From: Streptomyces roseicoloratus
Lineage (GTDB): Bacteria > Actinomycetota > Actinomycetes > Streptomycetales > Streptomycetaceae
Assembly (NCBI RefSeq): GCF_004117935.1
Contig: NZ_SDOY01000095.1
Coordinates: forward strand, 1 to 59,101
DNA: 59,101 bases
Direction of reading: 5' to 3'
The first letter of the stretch is position 1. Every line of letters begins with the position of its first letter. Made by a program: the position numbers and the translations under genes. The notes beneath the pieces were generated by a model. That model worked only from the letters and a program-made list of their open reading frames with translations. It searched no databases and had not been told where the DNA came from. Of this stretch, positions 51,719 through 59,101 are shown piece after piece.

Positions 51719-52729
51719 TCAGCGCTGCGTCTCCTCGCGGCGCCCCATGGCGGCCGCATCGGGTATGAGGAGCAGCTTGCCGGTGGTACGTCGAGCCTCC
51801 AGATCGCTGTGGGCCCGGGCGGCCTCGGACAAGGCGTAGCGGCCCGTCACGGTGACCTCAAGCGCCTTGGAGCGCACCCACGCGAACACATCGGCGGCCC
51901 GTCGGAGCAGTTCGGACCGATCGGCGATGAAGTCCCCGAGGCTGGGCCGGATCAGGGTCAGCGAACCGCCGCTGGCGAGCCGCATCGGATCGAACGGCGG
52001 CACGGCACCACTTGCCGCGCCGAAGAGCACGAGATGGCCGCGAGGACGCAGGCTGGCGAGGCTCGCGTCGAAGGTGTGCGCGCCGACGCCGTCGAAGACG
52101 ACCGGCAGTCCCTGACCGCCGTTGAGCCGCCTCACCTCGGCGGCGAGATCGTCGACCGCGGAGGAAAGGATCACTTCGGCGGCCCCGGCACGCTTCGCCA
52201 GCTCGGCCTTCGCCGTGGTCGACGTCGTGCCGATCACCCTGCCGCCGAGATGGGCGATGAGCTGGGTCAGAAGCAGCCCCATGCCACCGGCGGCCGCGTG
52301 CACGAGCACCGTGTCGCCCTCCTGAACCGGGTAGGCGTCCTTGACGAGATAGTGCGCGGTCATGCCCTGGAGAAGCACGGCGGCGGCCGTCTCGAAGTCG
52401 ATGTCGTCGGGCAGCGGCACCAGCCGGGAGGAGTCCACGACGGCGCGCTCGGCGTACGTGCCGGGAATCTCCACCCAACCGACCCGGTCCCCGACCGTGA
52501 CGTCAGCGACACCGGGCCCCACTTCGACAACCGTGCCGGCGCCTTCAGCGCCCGGGGTGAACGGCAGCGGAAGGCTGTAGCGGCCTTCGCGGTGGTAGAC
52601 GTCGAGGAAGTTGACCCCGGACACGGCGACCTCCACGACCGCCTCGCCCGGCCCCGGCCGCGGCTGGTCCACCTCGGCCTCCCGCAGCACCTCGGGACCG
52701 CCCACTTCGTACACCTGAATCGCTCGCAT
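51719..52729 (-). CDS. NADPH:quinone oxidoreductase family protein
   Basis: A 336-residue zinc-free medium-chain reductase (QOR type). VAVSGVNFLDVYHREGRY and GAEGAGTVVEVGPGVADV mark the GroES-like half; VHAAAGGMGLLLTQLIAHLG is the nucleotide motif and VFDGVGAHTFDASLASLRPR the end of the Rossmann fold. The ATG at 52729 matches the family start MRAIQVYEVGGPE; the frame is open further upstream without similarity. It stands alone between the cobalamin operon and the lasso cluster and is distinct from the homologue at 10691. Confidence 0.92.
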   Translation of the reverse strand: MRAIQVYEVGGPEVLREAEVDQPRPGPGEAVVEVAVSGVNFLDVYHREGRYSLPLPFTPGAEGAGTVVEVGPGVADVTVGDRVGWVEIPGTYAERAVVDSSRLVPLPDDIDFETAAAVLLQGMTAHYLVKDAYPVQEGDTVLVHAAAGGMGLLLTQLIAHLGGRVIGTTSTTAKAELAKRAGAAEVILSSAVDDLAAEVRRLNGGQGLPVVFDGVGAHTFDASLASLRPRGHLVLFGAASGAVPPFDPMRLASGGSLTLIRPSLGDFIADRSELLRRAADVFAWVRSKALEVTVTGRYALSEAARAHSDLEARRTTGKLLLIPDAAAMGRREETQR

Positions 52730-53234
52730 GACTCTCCAATGATCGGCTCGTCCCCCACCAACCCCGTCGACGGCCATCCGATTCCCGGCAGACAGACCGG
52801 CCCGCCGCCCCGCTGAGACCTGAGACGCTTGCTGCACCCAGGCCCGGGACAGCAGCCCGAGGCCGCCAAGGGTCGAGACATGCACCACCCGCCGCGGCAT
52901 TCACTCGACTTCGCGCATCGAGTGCAGCTTCGATGGTCGACCCGAAGGAGTCTCCGTCGGACTTCACGGCGTCCTGTTCCTTCGCTCAGGCGCGGAACCC
53001 CTCGGCGGTCCGAGGTGGATGCAGCAGGTCTCCCCACCGCTCCTCGTCGACGGCGAAGCCCACGAACGCCGTCCAGTCCCCGGGCTCGATACCGCGCAGA
53101 CGTCAGCCCGGAGAGGGTGCGGCCAACGAGCCGGGAAACGCGGTGTGCGAGGTGGACCGGGAATGCCCGCCGTCATCACCTGGAAGCTCCTTCGTCGGAC
53201 TCGGCGTGGCCCCACCGGAACGATCAGCTCGACC
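52730..53234. other. 505-bp gap with a possible gene relic
   Basis: No intact gene is seen. On the minus strand 53102-52986 a stop-bounded stretch reads GDWTAFVGFAVDEERWGDLL and ends GFRA before a TGA; the amino-acid and codon pattern look protein-like but no start fits, and a short frame with a ribosome site (from about 53176) runs into it out of frame. It may be a frameshifted remnant. The rest must hold the promoter of the quinone oxidoreductase. Confidence 0.35.
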
Positions 53235-54191
53235 TCACGTCACCATCCGCCGCCCGTGACCCCGAGCCGCAAAACGCTTCTTGCGGAACACGAGTAGATG
53301 CAGTCCCGATGGGGTCTTGATCGTCGACTGGTGTGCCATGCCGGCTGCGCTTGCGACCTCGCGGATCTGGGCCGCGGTCCGTTCCTTTCCGCCGAGGAAC
53401 AGGAACATGCGCAGATCCATGGCGGTGATCGCTCGGGGGTCGGCGTCGTCCGCGAGTCGCTCCACGATGACGAAGGTGGAGTCCCTTCGGCCGGCATCGG
53501 CGCACCGGCGCAGAAGGGCGGATGCCCGTTCGTCGTTCCAGTTGTGGACGACGTTGACAAGCGTGTACACATCCGCGCCGGCCGGAAGGGGGTCGAAGAA
53601 GCTGCCGGTTACCGGGGTGTAACGATTGCCGAAGCCCGCGGCTGCGATACGGGCGGTGGCGGTGGCCACCGCGCCCGGGAGGTCCACGAGCACGGTGCGC
53701 AGGGTGGCGTGGGTGCGCATGAGGGCTTCGACGAGGACTCCTGTGCCACCACCCACGTCGACCACGCGCCTGACGCGCTCCCAGGGATACGCGGCCAGCA
53801 GGTCCGCGACGTAGCTCTCGGCGTGCGTGTGGCGCAGACCGTCGAAGGCCGGGCCCCTGCTGTGCAGGGCGAGGTCCTCGTAGAAGGGCCGCCCGTGCAG
53901 CCTGGGGTAGGAGGGCTCGCCGCTGCGCAATGCGCCGAGGAGGTCTCCGACAGCGGCGTCCATGCGCGCCCCGGCCCCTGAAGCGTCGAGCCATTCGCGT
54001 AGGCCCGAGGGGTGGCCCTCCAGGAGGGTGAGGGATAGAGGGGTGAGGGCGTACGTTCCCGGGCGGGGCTCGGCGAACACGCCACGGCACGCCAGGAACC
54101 GGAGCACGCGACCGAGCAGGTCCGGGTCGGTGCCCGTCCGCTCGGCCAGCGACAGGACGGTGTCGTGGCCTGCGGCTATGTGGTCGGCCAT
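53235..54191 (-). CDS. SAM-dependent O-methyltransferase of the lasso cluster (5' end frameshifted)
   Basis: Open frame of 318 residues in the acetylserotonin/O-methyltransferase family: SAM motif VVDVGGGTG (about 143-151), GSFFDPLPAGADVYTLVNVV and catalytic HNWNDE. The usual N-terminus is not in this frame. It is found in another frame starting with a GTG at 54270 that overlaps the exporter stop (GTGA); the two would join into about 344 residues if the six-base C run (minus strand, 54222-54227) were five. It may methylate the C-terminal carboxylate of the lasso peptide, as lassomycin carries a methyl ester and a lassomycin-like cluster methyltransferase (StspM, from memory) does this. Confidence 0.85.
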   Translation of the reverse strand: MADHIAAGHDTVLSLAERTGTDPDLLGRVLRFLACRGVFAEPRPGTYALTPLSLTLLEGHPSGLREWLDASGAGARMDAAVGDLLGALRSGEPSYPRLHGRPFYEDLALHSRGPAFDGLRHTHAESYVADLLAAYPWERVRRVVDVGGGTGVLVEALMRTHATLRTVLVDLPGAVATATARIAAAGFGNRYTPVTGSFFDPLPAGADVYTLVNVVHNWNDERASALLRRCADAGRRDSTFVIVERLADDADPRAITAMDLRMFLFLGGKERTAAQIREVASAAGMAHQSTIKTPSGLHLLVFRKKRFAARGHGRRMVT

Positions 54192-54221
54192 CCGCAGAGT
54201 GGCGGCAGCGCGGAGCGCGAT

Positions 54222-54227
54222 GGGGGG
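54222..54227 (-). other. Homopolymer frameshift site in the methyltransferase gene
   Basis: Six G on the plus strand (six C in the gene). Upstream codons from GTG 54270 read TAELEFAEAASGLAP; downstream, one frame over, PIALRAAATLRMADH is the expected family sequence. Removing one base restores a single frame. Confidence 0.8.
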
Positions 54228-54266
54228 CGAGTCCGCTCGCAGCCTCTGCGAACTCGAGCTCGGCGG

Positions 54267-56042
54267 TCACTTCTGCACTCCCGGGAAGTCGGCGTGGTCG
54301 TCGTCCCTGATCTGGCTGCCCAGCAGGAGCCGGTAGTGCTCGCTGGTGTGTACCAGTTCGTGGTGGCTGCCTGCGGCGACCACCTCTCCCTCGTCGACGA
54401 CAAGGATGTGGTCGGCATCGCGCACGGTCGAGAGGCGGTGGGCAACGATCAACACGGTGACGCAGTCCCCGTGGATGCGGCGCAGTCCGGCCATCGCCGT
54501 CCTTTCGTTCTCCGCATCGAGGCTGGAGGTCGGCTCGTCGAGAAGCAGGAGGGCGGGCCGGGTCAGCAGAGCCCGTGCGATCGCCAGGCGTTGGCGCTCG
54601 CCGCCGGACAGCTGAGACCCGTGCTCACCCACCTGGGTGTCGACGCCGTCGGGCAGGGTCTCGACCCATTCGTGAAGGTTGACCTGGCGGAGCACCCTGT
54701 CCATGCCGGCCGCGTCCGAGGGCCGGCCCATACACAGGTTCTCCCGGATCGTTCCGTGGAGTACCGGGGCACTCTGCTCGACAAGTGACACGAGCTGACG
54801 ACATTGGGCGCGGGTCAAAGTGGCTGCGTCGTGGCCGAGATAGGTGATGGTGCCACTCTCCGGCTCGTAGAACCGGCAGATCAAGGAGAGGATCGTCGAC
54901 TTGCCGGATCCGGAGGCACCGACCAACGCCGTCCTCGACCCGCGGGCGAGCTCGAAGCTGACTCCGTTCAGCGCGGGACGGTCGTCATAGGAGAAGCGGA
55001 CGTCGGCGAACGCGAGCGCTGGTGCGCCTGGGACGGCTGCCGCGATCGCGCTCGATGTGATTTCGTCGGATTCGGTGGGCAGGTCCAGGGCCTCCTGTAC
55101 GCGCTGAAGTGCTCCCATGGCCCGCTTGAGCGTGGTGAGACCTTCCAGCAGGTTGCCGAGGGGCATCACCAGGTAGGTGGCGTAGAGCAGTACAGCGACC
55201 AGGTCGCCTAGTTGGAGATCCCCGGAGGCCACGCGCATGCCGCCCACCACGAGGACGAGGAGGAAGGAGCCAGAAGCGGCGAGCTGGATCGCGGGCTGGG
55301 CGGTGGCGGCGAGCCGTGCGCCTCTGATCCCTGCGGCGAAGGCCGCCTCGGCCGATGCCAGGAGCCGGTCCGTGTCCACTTGCTCCGCCCGGTGGATCCG
55401 GATGGTCCTGATCGCCGACAGGCTCCTTTCGAGATCCGCGGTCAGCACCCCCACCGCGGTTCGGGACTGCTCCGCCGCTTGTCGGATGCGGTCCAGGACG
55501 ACCGCCACCCCCAGCGCGGCGACGGCGAAGACGCCCAGCACGACGAGGAACAGGACAGGGTCGATGGCGGCCATGAGCACGGTCGCGCCCGCGACGGTGA
55601 GGGCTCCCACGGCGATCTCCACGAGACTGCGCGTGATGCTGTCGCGCAGTGCCTGGGTGTCGCCCGTGGCGCGGGATATCAGGTCTCCGGTGCGATGGGT
55701 GTGGAGTACGGGCAGATGCAGGCGGATCAGTCGCTGAACCAGCAGCCGCCGTATCCCGAGGACGACGCTCTCGCCGCTGCGCTCGAGGAGATAGCGGCCG
55801 GCGGTGTCGACCAGCGTCTGCGCCACGAAGAGGGCGGCGAGGGTCAGCACAAGACCGGCGATGGGCTCGGACGTGCGGACGCGGTCGATGATCCGGCCGG
55901 CGAGCACCGGCTGCGCGAGACCGAGCACGGAGGCGGCGATCACCAGAGTGACCGCGCCGGCGACAAGACCTCGGTGCGGCCGGAGCAGGTGAAGGAGTGC
56001 CGCGATCCCCACGGGCTTGGCCTTGTCCCGGCTAGGAGACAT
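54267..56042 (-). CDS. ABC transporter, fused permease/ATPase (lasso peptide exporter)
   Basis: A 591-residue exporter half-transporter. Six membrane helices span about residues 15-320 (LVIAASVLGLAQPVLAGRII; HRTGDLISRATGDTQALRDS is the coupling region), then the ATPase: Walker A GASGSGKST, signature LSGGERQRLAIARALL, Walker B LLLLDEPTSSLD, H-loop VAHRLSTVRDADHI. The ATG at 56042 overlaps the end of the B2 protease gene by 11 bp. It likely exports the mature lasso peptide and gives self-protection. Its stop is coupled to the methyltransferase GTG. Confidence 0.93.
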   Translation of the reverse strand: MSPSRDKAKPVGIAALLHLLRPHRGLVAGAVTLVIAASVLGLAQPVLAGRIIDRVRTSEPIAGLVLTLAALFVAQTLVDTAGRYLLERSGESVVLGIRRLLVQRLIRLHLPVLHTHRTGDLISRATGDTQALRDSITRSLVEIAVGALTVAGATVLMAAIDPVLFLVVLGVFAVAALGVAVVLDRIRQAAEQSRTAVGVLTADLERSLSAIRTIRIHRAEQVDTDRLLASAEAAFAAGIRGARLAATAQPAIQLAASGSFLLVLVVGGMRVASGDLQLGDLVAVLLYATYLVMPLGNLLEGLTTLKRAMGALQRVQEALDLPTESDEITSSAIAAAVPGAPALAFADVRFSYDDRPALNGVSFELARGSRTALVGASGSGKSTILSLICRFYEPESGTITYLGHDAATLTRAQCRQLVSLVEQSAPVLHGTIRENLCMGRPSDAAGMDRVLRQVNLHEWVETLPDGVDTQVGEHGSQLSGGERQRLAIARALLTRPALLLLDEPTSSLDAENERTAMAGLRRIHGDCVTVLIVAHRLSTVRDADHILVVDEGEVVAAGSHHELVHTSEHYRLLLGSQIRDDDHADFPGVQK

Positions 56043-56460
56043 CAGCAACCCCCACGTGCATGAGCACCCCGTAGGCCGTCGGCGTCCCCGGCTCGGCGAC
56101 GACCCTTCCATCCGCTTCGAGCCAGGCATGGGCCGCGAAGGGCGGCGTCCGGCGGACACCGACGTTCCACTCCGGCCACCTGCCCTCAGCCCGGCACAGG
56201 AGCGCCACCGCGATCGAGCGGGGGAGGCATCCCTGCCACCCGGCACAGCGGGGGCTGGCCGCGACTACGGCACGGTAATGACGCTCCACCGTCTCGTACT
56301 TCGCCTGCCGGGCTCCGCCCGCCGCCCGCCGCATGAAGGAGCGGATACGGTGCGGGGCCATGAGCGCCAGGAGCAACCCGGCCAGGACGGCGCTCCTTAC
56401 CTTCGCCCGTCGCCATAAACCGCCCGGCTCTCGGGCGGGCATGGTCATTCCGGCGCTCAC
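56032..56460 (-). CDS. Lasso peptide biosynthesis B2 protein (leader peptidase)
   Basis: A 142-residue transglutaminase-fold cysteine protease that cuts the leader from the precursor. Catalytic Cys78 is in WQGCLPRSIAVALL and His111 in FAAHAWLEADGRVV, with Asp117 the likely third residue. An N-terminal helix (about 20-36) is hydrophobic. The GTG start overlaps the stop of the PqqD-like gene (GTGA), and the stop lies within the exporter gene. In actinomycetes the B protein is split into B1 (RRE) and B2, as here. Confidence 0.93.
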   Translation of the reverse strand: MSAGMTMPAREPGGLWRRAKVRSAVLAGLLLALMAPHRIRSFMRRAAGGARQAKYETVERHYRAVVAASPRCAGWQGCLPRSIAVALLCRAEGRWPEWNVGVRRTPPFAAHAWLEADGRVVAEPGTPTAYGVLMHVGVADVS

Positions 56461-56714
56461 GGCCGGACCAGCTCCGCCTCACGCAGCTGGGCGATGAGCG
56501 CTGCGACATCGTAGGCCGCCTGCTCTTCGCCGATGTCGTACTCGGCCACGAGCTTCCTCGCGACGTGCGCCGCGTCGTGCTGCTCGATCAGGCCCGTCAC
56601 TACTTCCGTGCCCGTGGGGTTCAGCTGGAAGTAGGCGCCGGTGCGCTCGTCGAGCAGGACCGATCCGTATTCGGTGGGCACCATCGAGATGTGGTCATGC
56701 AGCGTGAAACCCAT
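56457..56714 (-). CDS. PqqD-family RRE protein (lasso B1)
   Basis: An 85-residue winged-helix RiPP recognition element. SVLLDERTGAYFQLNPTGTE is the standard PqqD opening, followed by VVTGLIEQHDAAHVARKLVA and a C-terminal helix. It should bind the precursor leader through its YxxPxLxxxGxF motif and deliver it to the B2 protease and the cyclase. The gene lies 18 bp after the cyclase stop and overlaps the B2 start. Confidence 0.94.
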   Translation of the reverse strand: MGFTLHDHISMVPTEYGSVLLDERTGAYFQLNPTGTEVVTGLIEQHDAAHVARKLVAEYDIGEEQAAYDVAALIAQLREAELVRP

Positions 56715-56732
56715 GACTGTCTCCTGTCTGTG

Positions 56733-58511
56733 CTATGCGTGTTCCAGGCTACGGAGCCACAGCTCACAGGCCACGGTGGTGAGCAGCGCCCCGTCGTCCA
56801 GTTCGACGGAGTCCGGGCGTGCGCACAGGCATGCCAGGCGCTGCCCGTCGACCAGGCCGAGTTCCGCAAGCCGTGAGTCGGACCAGAGCTGGCTGAGATG
56901 CGGCGCGTAGGTGCGCAGCCCCACTGCCAGGTCCATACTTCCTACCCCTTTGGTCGTCCTTGTGAGCAGCTCGGGGGGCACGATGCCGTGCATGGCAGCG
57001 GCGAGCAGCGGCTTGTAGGCGAAAGGCCGGGCCCGGTCCTCGATACGCACTGCGAGTGCGGCCTCCATCACCCGGTCGTCGAAGAAGGGCGTGGAGAGGG
57101 GCAGTCCGGCAAGGGCGGTGATGTCCGTCAGAGCTCGCGCGAGGCGGGCTCCGTCGCGAATCCCGTCGAGCTCGAGATGGCGTCCCGGGGTGGAGGCCAG
57201 CGGTGCCGCCGTCTGCGCGGCCTGCCGGACTTCCTCGTGAATCGTCTCCACGGCAGAGGGTGTGAGCCAGGGCGGCATGGTCGCTCCGAGTCCCCAGGTG
57301 AGGATGGGGAACCGCGGGTCAGCCCCGGTACCCGAGGTCGCCGACGTCGCCAACCAGCGCCGGTAGGAGCCAGGGCTGAGCAGTTGTCTGGCCATGTCTC
57401 TCCACGACCAGCCGAACATGCCCCGATAGGCATTCATGTGGCGTAGGGCCAGCAAGGGTCGGCTGCGTAGGAGGTCTGCGGTCAGAGTCGGCAAGCCTAC
57501 GAACAAGTGGTCACCGCCGTGGCCGGTGAGGTGGAGGTCTGCGCCCTCCCGGCGCGGAATCTCCGTCATTGCCAGGACTCGTGCCCGGCTGGCGACGGCG
57601 ATGGACGGCTCGTCCAACGGCTCGGTCGCCCGGTCCAGCTGCGCGTAGACCAGCGGCAGCTGCTGAGCCGGGACCACGCGGTGGTCGGCTCGGCGGGCGT
57701 GGCTCACGGCGCGTGCGGCCCAGGCCGCATCCTCGTCCAAGGGGTCGCGGCCGGCGGCCGTCACGGCCACGACCGGTTGTTCCCGCTCGGCGAGGAAGAA
57801 CAAAGCCGTGGAGTCAAATCCGCCCGACAGTTCGCTGCTGATTCTCGTCCGCCCCCGCGCATGCTGTCGGACCGAAAGGCTCAAGGCTTCCCGTACCCGA
57901 TCTGCGCCGGCGGCCAGCGTTATGCTCGGTGCTGGCGGGCGCCACCAACGCTCGACCCGCCTGTCCCGCCCATCGCCCAGGACGAGACAGTGCCCCGGTG
58001 GCACTGTTTCGATGCCGCGCCACAGGCCACGCTCAGGTAAGGGATGGGGCACGGGCTCCATCAGCCGGAGCGCCAGCGAGGACCGATCAAGCGGCGCCCC
58101 CGTCAACCGCGCGAGCGTGCGGGCCCGGTCGCTGGCCCAGATGTGACCGAGGTGTTCTGTGTAGGACACCTGCCGGAGCCCCGACGCGGTGCCCTGCACA
58201 CGGGATCTCCCCGCAATGCGGGCGATAACGTGGAACACCCCAGGCAGCGAGGTGATGAATCCGTCCAGGTCCGCAACACTCGCGCACGCTGAAAGAGCAA
58301 GTGCCATCTGGTCCCGGGGCACATCGCCCGGCCCAATGAGCGCGAGCATGTTCCCGTCTGCGTGGACTACGGACAGAGTAGCGAAGGGCAGGTCTGCCAG
58401 GATCCAGGGCCGCCCGGAAGGGTGGGGCACGACGTGCCTCGGTTCGAAGGGAAGGCACCCGACAGCCGCCGTGGCCGCATCGTGGTCAGGTGCCACCACA
58501 AAACTGTCCAT
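56733..58511 (-). CDS. Lasso macrolactam synthetase (asparagine synthase-like, C protein)
   Basis: A 592-residue ATP-dependent cyclase that adenylates the Asp8 side chain of the core and joins it to Gly1. The PP-loop SGGFDS is at 229-234 in RISSELSGGFDSTALFF; LTGHGGDHLFVG and KPLLAAAMHGIVPPELLTRT belong to the synthetase domain. The N-terminal glutaminase-like domain lacks a Cys at position 2 (it begins MDSF), as in other lasso cyclases. It starts 37 bp after the precursor stop. Confidence 0.94.
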   Translation of the reverse strand: MDSFVVAPDHDAATAAVGCLPFEPRHVVPHPSGRPWILADLPFATLSVVHADGNMLALIGPGDVPRDQMALALSACASVADLDGFITSLPGVFHVIARIAGRSRVQGTASGLRQVSYTEHLGHIWASDRARTLARLTGAPLDRSSLALRLMEPVPHPLPERGLWRGIETVPPGHCLVLGDGRDRRVERWWRPPAPSITLAAGADRVREALSLSVRQHARGRTRISSELSGGFDSTALFFLAEREQPVVAVTAAGRDPLDEDAAWAARAVSHARRADHRVVPAQQLPLVYAQLDRATEPLDEPSIAVASRARVLAMTEIPRREGADLHLTGHGGDHLFVGLPTLTADLLRSRPLLALRHMNAYRGMFGWSWRDMARQLLSPGSYRRWLATSATSGTGADPRFPILTWGLGATMPPWLTPSAVETIHEEVRQAAQTAAPLASTPGRHLELDGIRDGARLARALTDITALAGLPLSTPFFDDRVMEAALAVRIEDRARPFAYKPLLAAAMHGIVPPELLTRTTKGVGSMDLAVGLRTYAPHLSQLWSDSRLAELGLVDGQRLACLCARPDSVELDDGALLTTVACELWLRSLEHA

Positions 58512-58548
58512 GGGATGCCGGGTACCTTCCTACTTCGTCGAGCCGCGG

Positions 58549-58662
58549 TTACGGGATCAGCCGACCAACCAGCTGGTCGGCGAGGAGCCGGCCGAACCCG
58601 GCCGTAGCGGCCGCGAATGCGCCACGCTCGATCAGAGCAGGGGCCTCGTAGAACTTCTTCAT
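58549..58662 (-). CDS. Lasso peptide precursor (lassomycin-like)
   Basis: A 37-residue precursor. The leader (1-21) has the RRE-binding pattern Tyr5-x2-Pro8-x-Leu10-x3-Gly14-x-Phe16 and Thr20 at position -2 from the cut. The core is GFGRLLADQLVGRLIP, with Gly1 and Asp8 for an eight-residue ring. It matches lassomycin (GLRRLFADQLVGRRNI) at 10 of 16 positions, including ADQLVGR. A strong GGAGGAGG precedes the ATG at 58662. The frame is open upstream, continuous with the LuxR-type HTH gene, so the precursor may be made from this internal start, as a fusion, or both. Confidence 0.93.
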   Translation of the reverse strand: MKKFYEAPALIERGAFAAATAGFGRLLADQLVGRLIP

Positions 58663-58980
58663 CCCATTCACCTCCTCCCGTGCTGTGATGACTCCACTCT
58701 GACCCCCTTGCGAGTCCTCGGCCATTGGCCTCAGAGCCAGTCTTTGCGTGTATGCGAACGCAGTCAGGCACACCTTCAGGCGTGACTGGAGCTCCAACTT
58801 CGCGAGGATGCTGCCGGTGTGGGCGCGTACGGTCCGCTCCGTCACCACCAGTTCGTCGGCGATCTCGGCGTTGCTGGCCCCGTCGGCCAGTAACCGGAAC
58901 ACCTGGAGCTCCCTGCTGCTGAGCCGGCTGACGCGGTGCAGAGCCGGCACCCACTCGGGCATCGCTGATCTCGGTCGCAT
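58549..58980 (-). CDS. LuxR-type HTH protein reading in frame into the lasso precursor
   Basis: From the ATG at 58980 (GGGGGAGG upstream) 143 codons run without a stop. Residues about 12-70 are a LuxR/GerE HTH (LSSRELQVFRLLADGASNAE, then IADELVVTERTVRAHTGSIL). About 37 residues of linker follow (AEDSQGGQSGVITAREEVNG is its end), then the whole precursor. There is no receiver or other sensor domain. It may be a pathway regulator whose gene lost its stop codon, or an intended fusion. An automatic annotation could easily miss the precursor here. The rest of the window (58981-59101) probably holds the promoter. Confidence 0.8.
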   Translation of the reverse strand: MRPRSAMPEWVPALHRVSRLSSRELQVFRLLADGASNAEIADELVVTERTVRAHTGSILAKLELQSRLKVCLTAFAYTQRLALRPMAEDSQGGQSGVITAREEVNGMKKFYEAPALIERGAFAAATAGFGRLLADQLVGRLIP

Positions 58981-59101
58981 GACGACGTGCCTCCCCCTGT
59001 GCCTGAGGACGGAAAGAACCACTGAGCTCTTTCCAACCTGTCGGCCAGGAGGGGCGGTTGGGCTGACAGACGGGTGAAGCCCCTGGTAGATGGGTTTTCG
59101 A

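Overview
The window is very GC-rich (third codon positions almost all G or C), uses many GTG starts and GTGA/ATGA stop-start overlaps, and carries the DUF397 / Scr1-type helix-turn-helix / RsbW-like ATPase trio. This points to a Streptomyces or close actinomycete, probably an accessory part of the chromosome. No rRNA, tRNA, CRISPR array or complete insertion sequence was found.

Layout. (1) 1-1609: the end of a sulfonate/nitrate-type ABC importer (ATPase cut by the window edge, plus permease). (2) 1703-5114, minus strand: a molybdate operon with a TOBE-domain regulator, modA and a fused ModB-ModC protein. (3) 5424-7137: the DUF397/HTH/ATPase trio. (4) 7025-10334: a molybdopterin oxidoreductase lacking the usual N-terminal iron-sulfur cysteines, a coupled helical protein, and a STAS-like relic of a sulfate permease. 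(5) 10691-13864: quinone oxidoreductase, AraC regulator, and an SDR behind a MerR-type promoter. (6) 14048-15950: an ArsR repressor divergent from a flavoprotein, with duplicated operators. (7) 16019-17254: a PucR-like regulator.

(8) 17642-40832 is a large catabolic island: XRE-cupin regulator, APC permease, EthA-type Baeyer-Villiger monooxygenase (BVMO), alpha/beta hydrolase, flavin amine oxidase, unknown membrane protein, aldehyde dehydrogenase, zinc alcohol dehydrogenase, GSAM-like aminotransferase, two acyl-CoA ligases, SDR, acyl-CoA dehydrogenase, APH-like kinase, a two-part sodium symporter, a PhyH dioxygenase and a multidomain PP2C phosphatase. The inferred route is amine, then ketone, then lactone or ester, then hydroxy acid, then CoA thioester. 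The last part resembles the kinase plus acyl-CoA dehydrogenase route for 4-hydroxy acids (levulinate lva, ACAD10/11). Two shared control elements tie the island together: a GTTTAGT palindrome at two places and a duplicated leader of about 100 bp in front of the BVMO and PhyH genes.

(9) 40884-46117: TetR regulator, a self-sufficient CYP102-type P450 and a zinc alcohol dehydrogenase with related operators. (10) 46231-51459: a cobalamin riboswitch controlling a lipoprotein/permease/ATPase importer, an FhuF-like Fe-S protein and a His-rich unknown protein. (11) 51719-52729: a second quinone oxidoreductase.

(12) 53235-58980, minus strand: a lasso-peptide cluster. The precursor core GFGRLLADQLVGRLIP strongly resembles lassomycin. 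The cluster has cyclase, PqqD-like RRE protein, B2 protease, ABC exporter and a methyltransferase whose 5' end is out of frame by one base in a six-base homopolymer. The precursor lies in frame, with no stop between, at the 3' end of a small LuxR-type HTH gene. This arrangement is the most unusual feature of the window.
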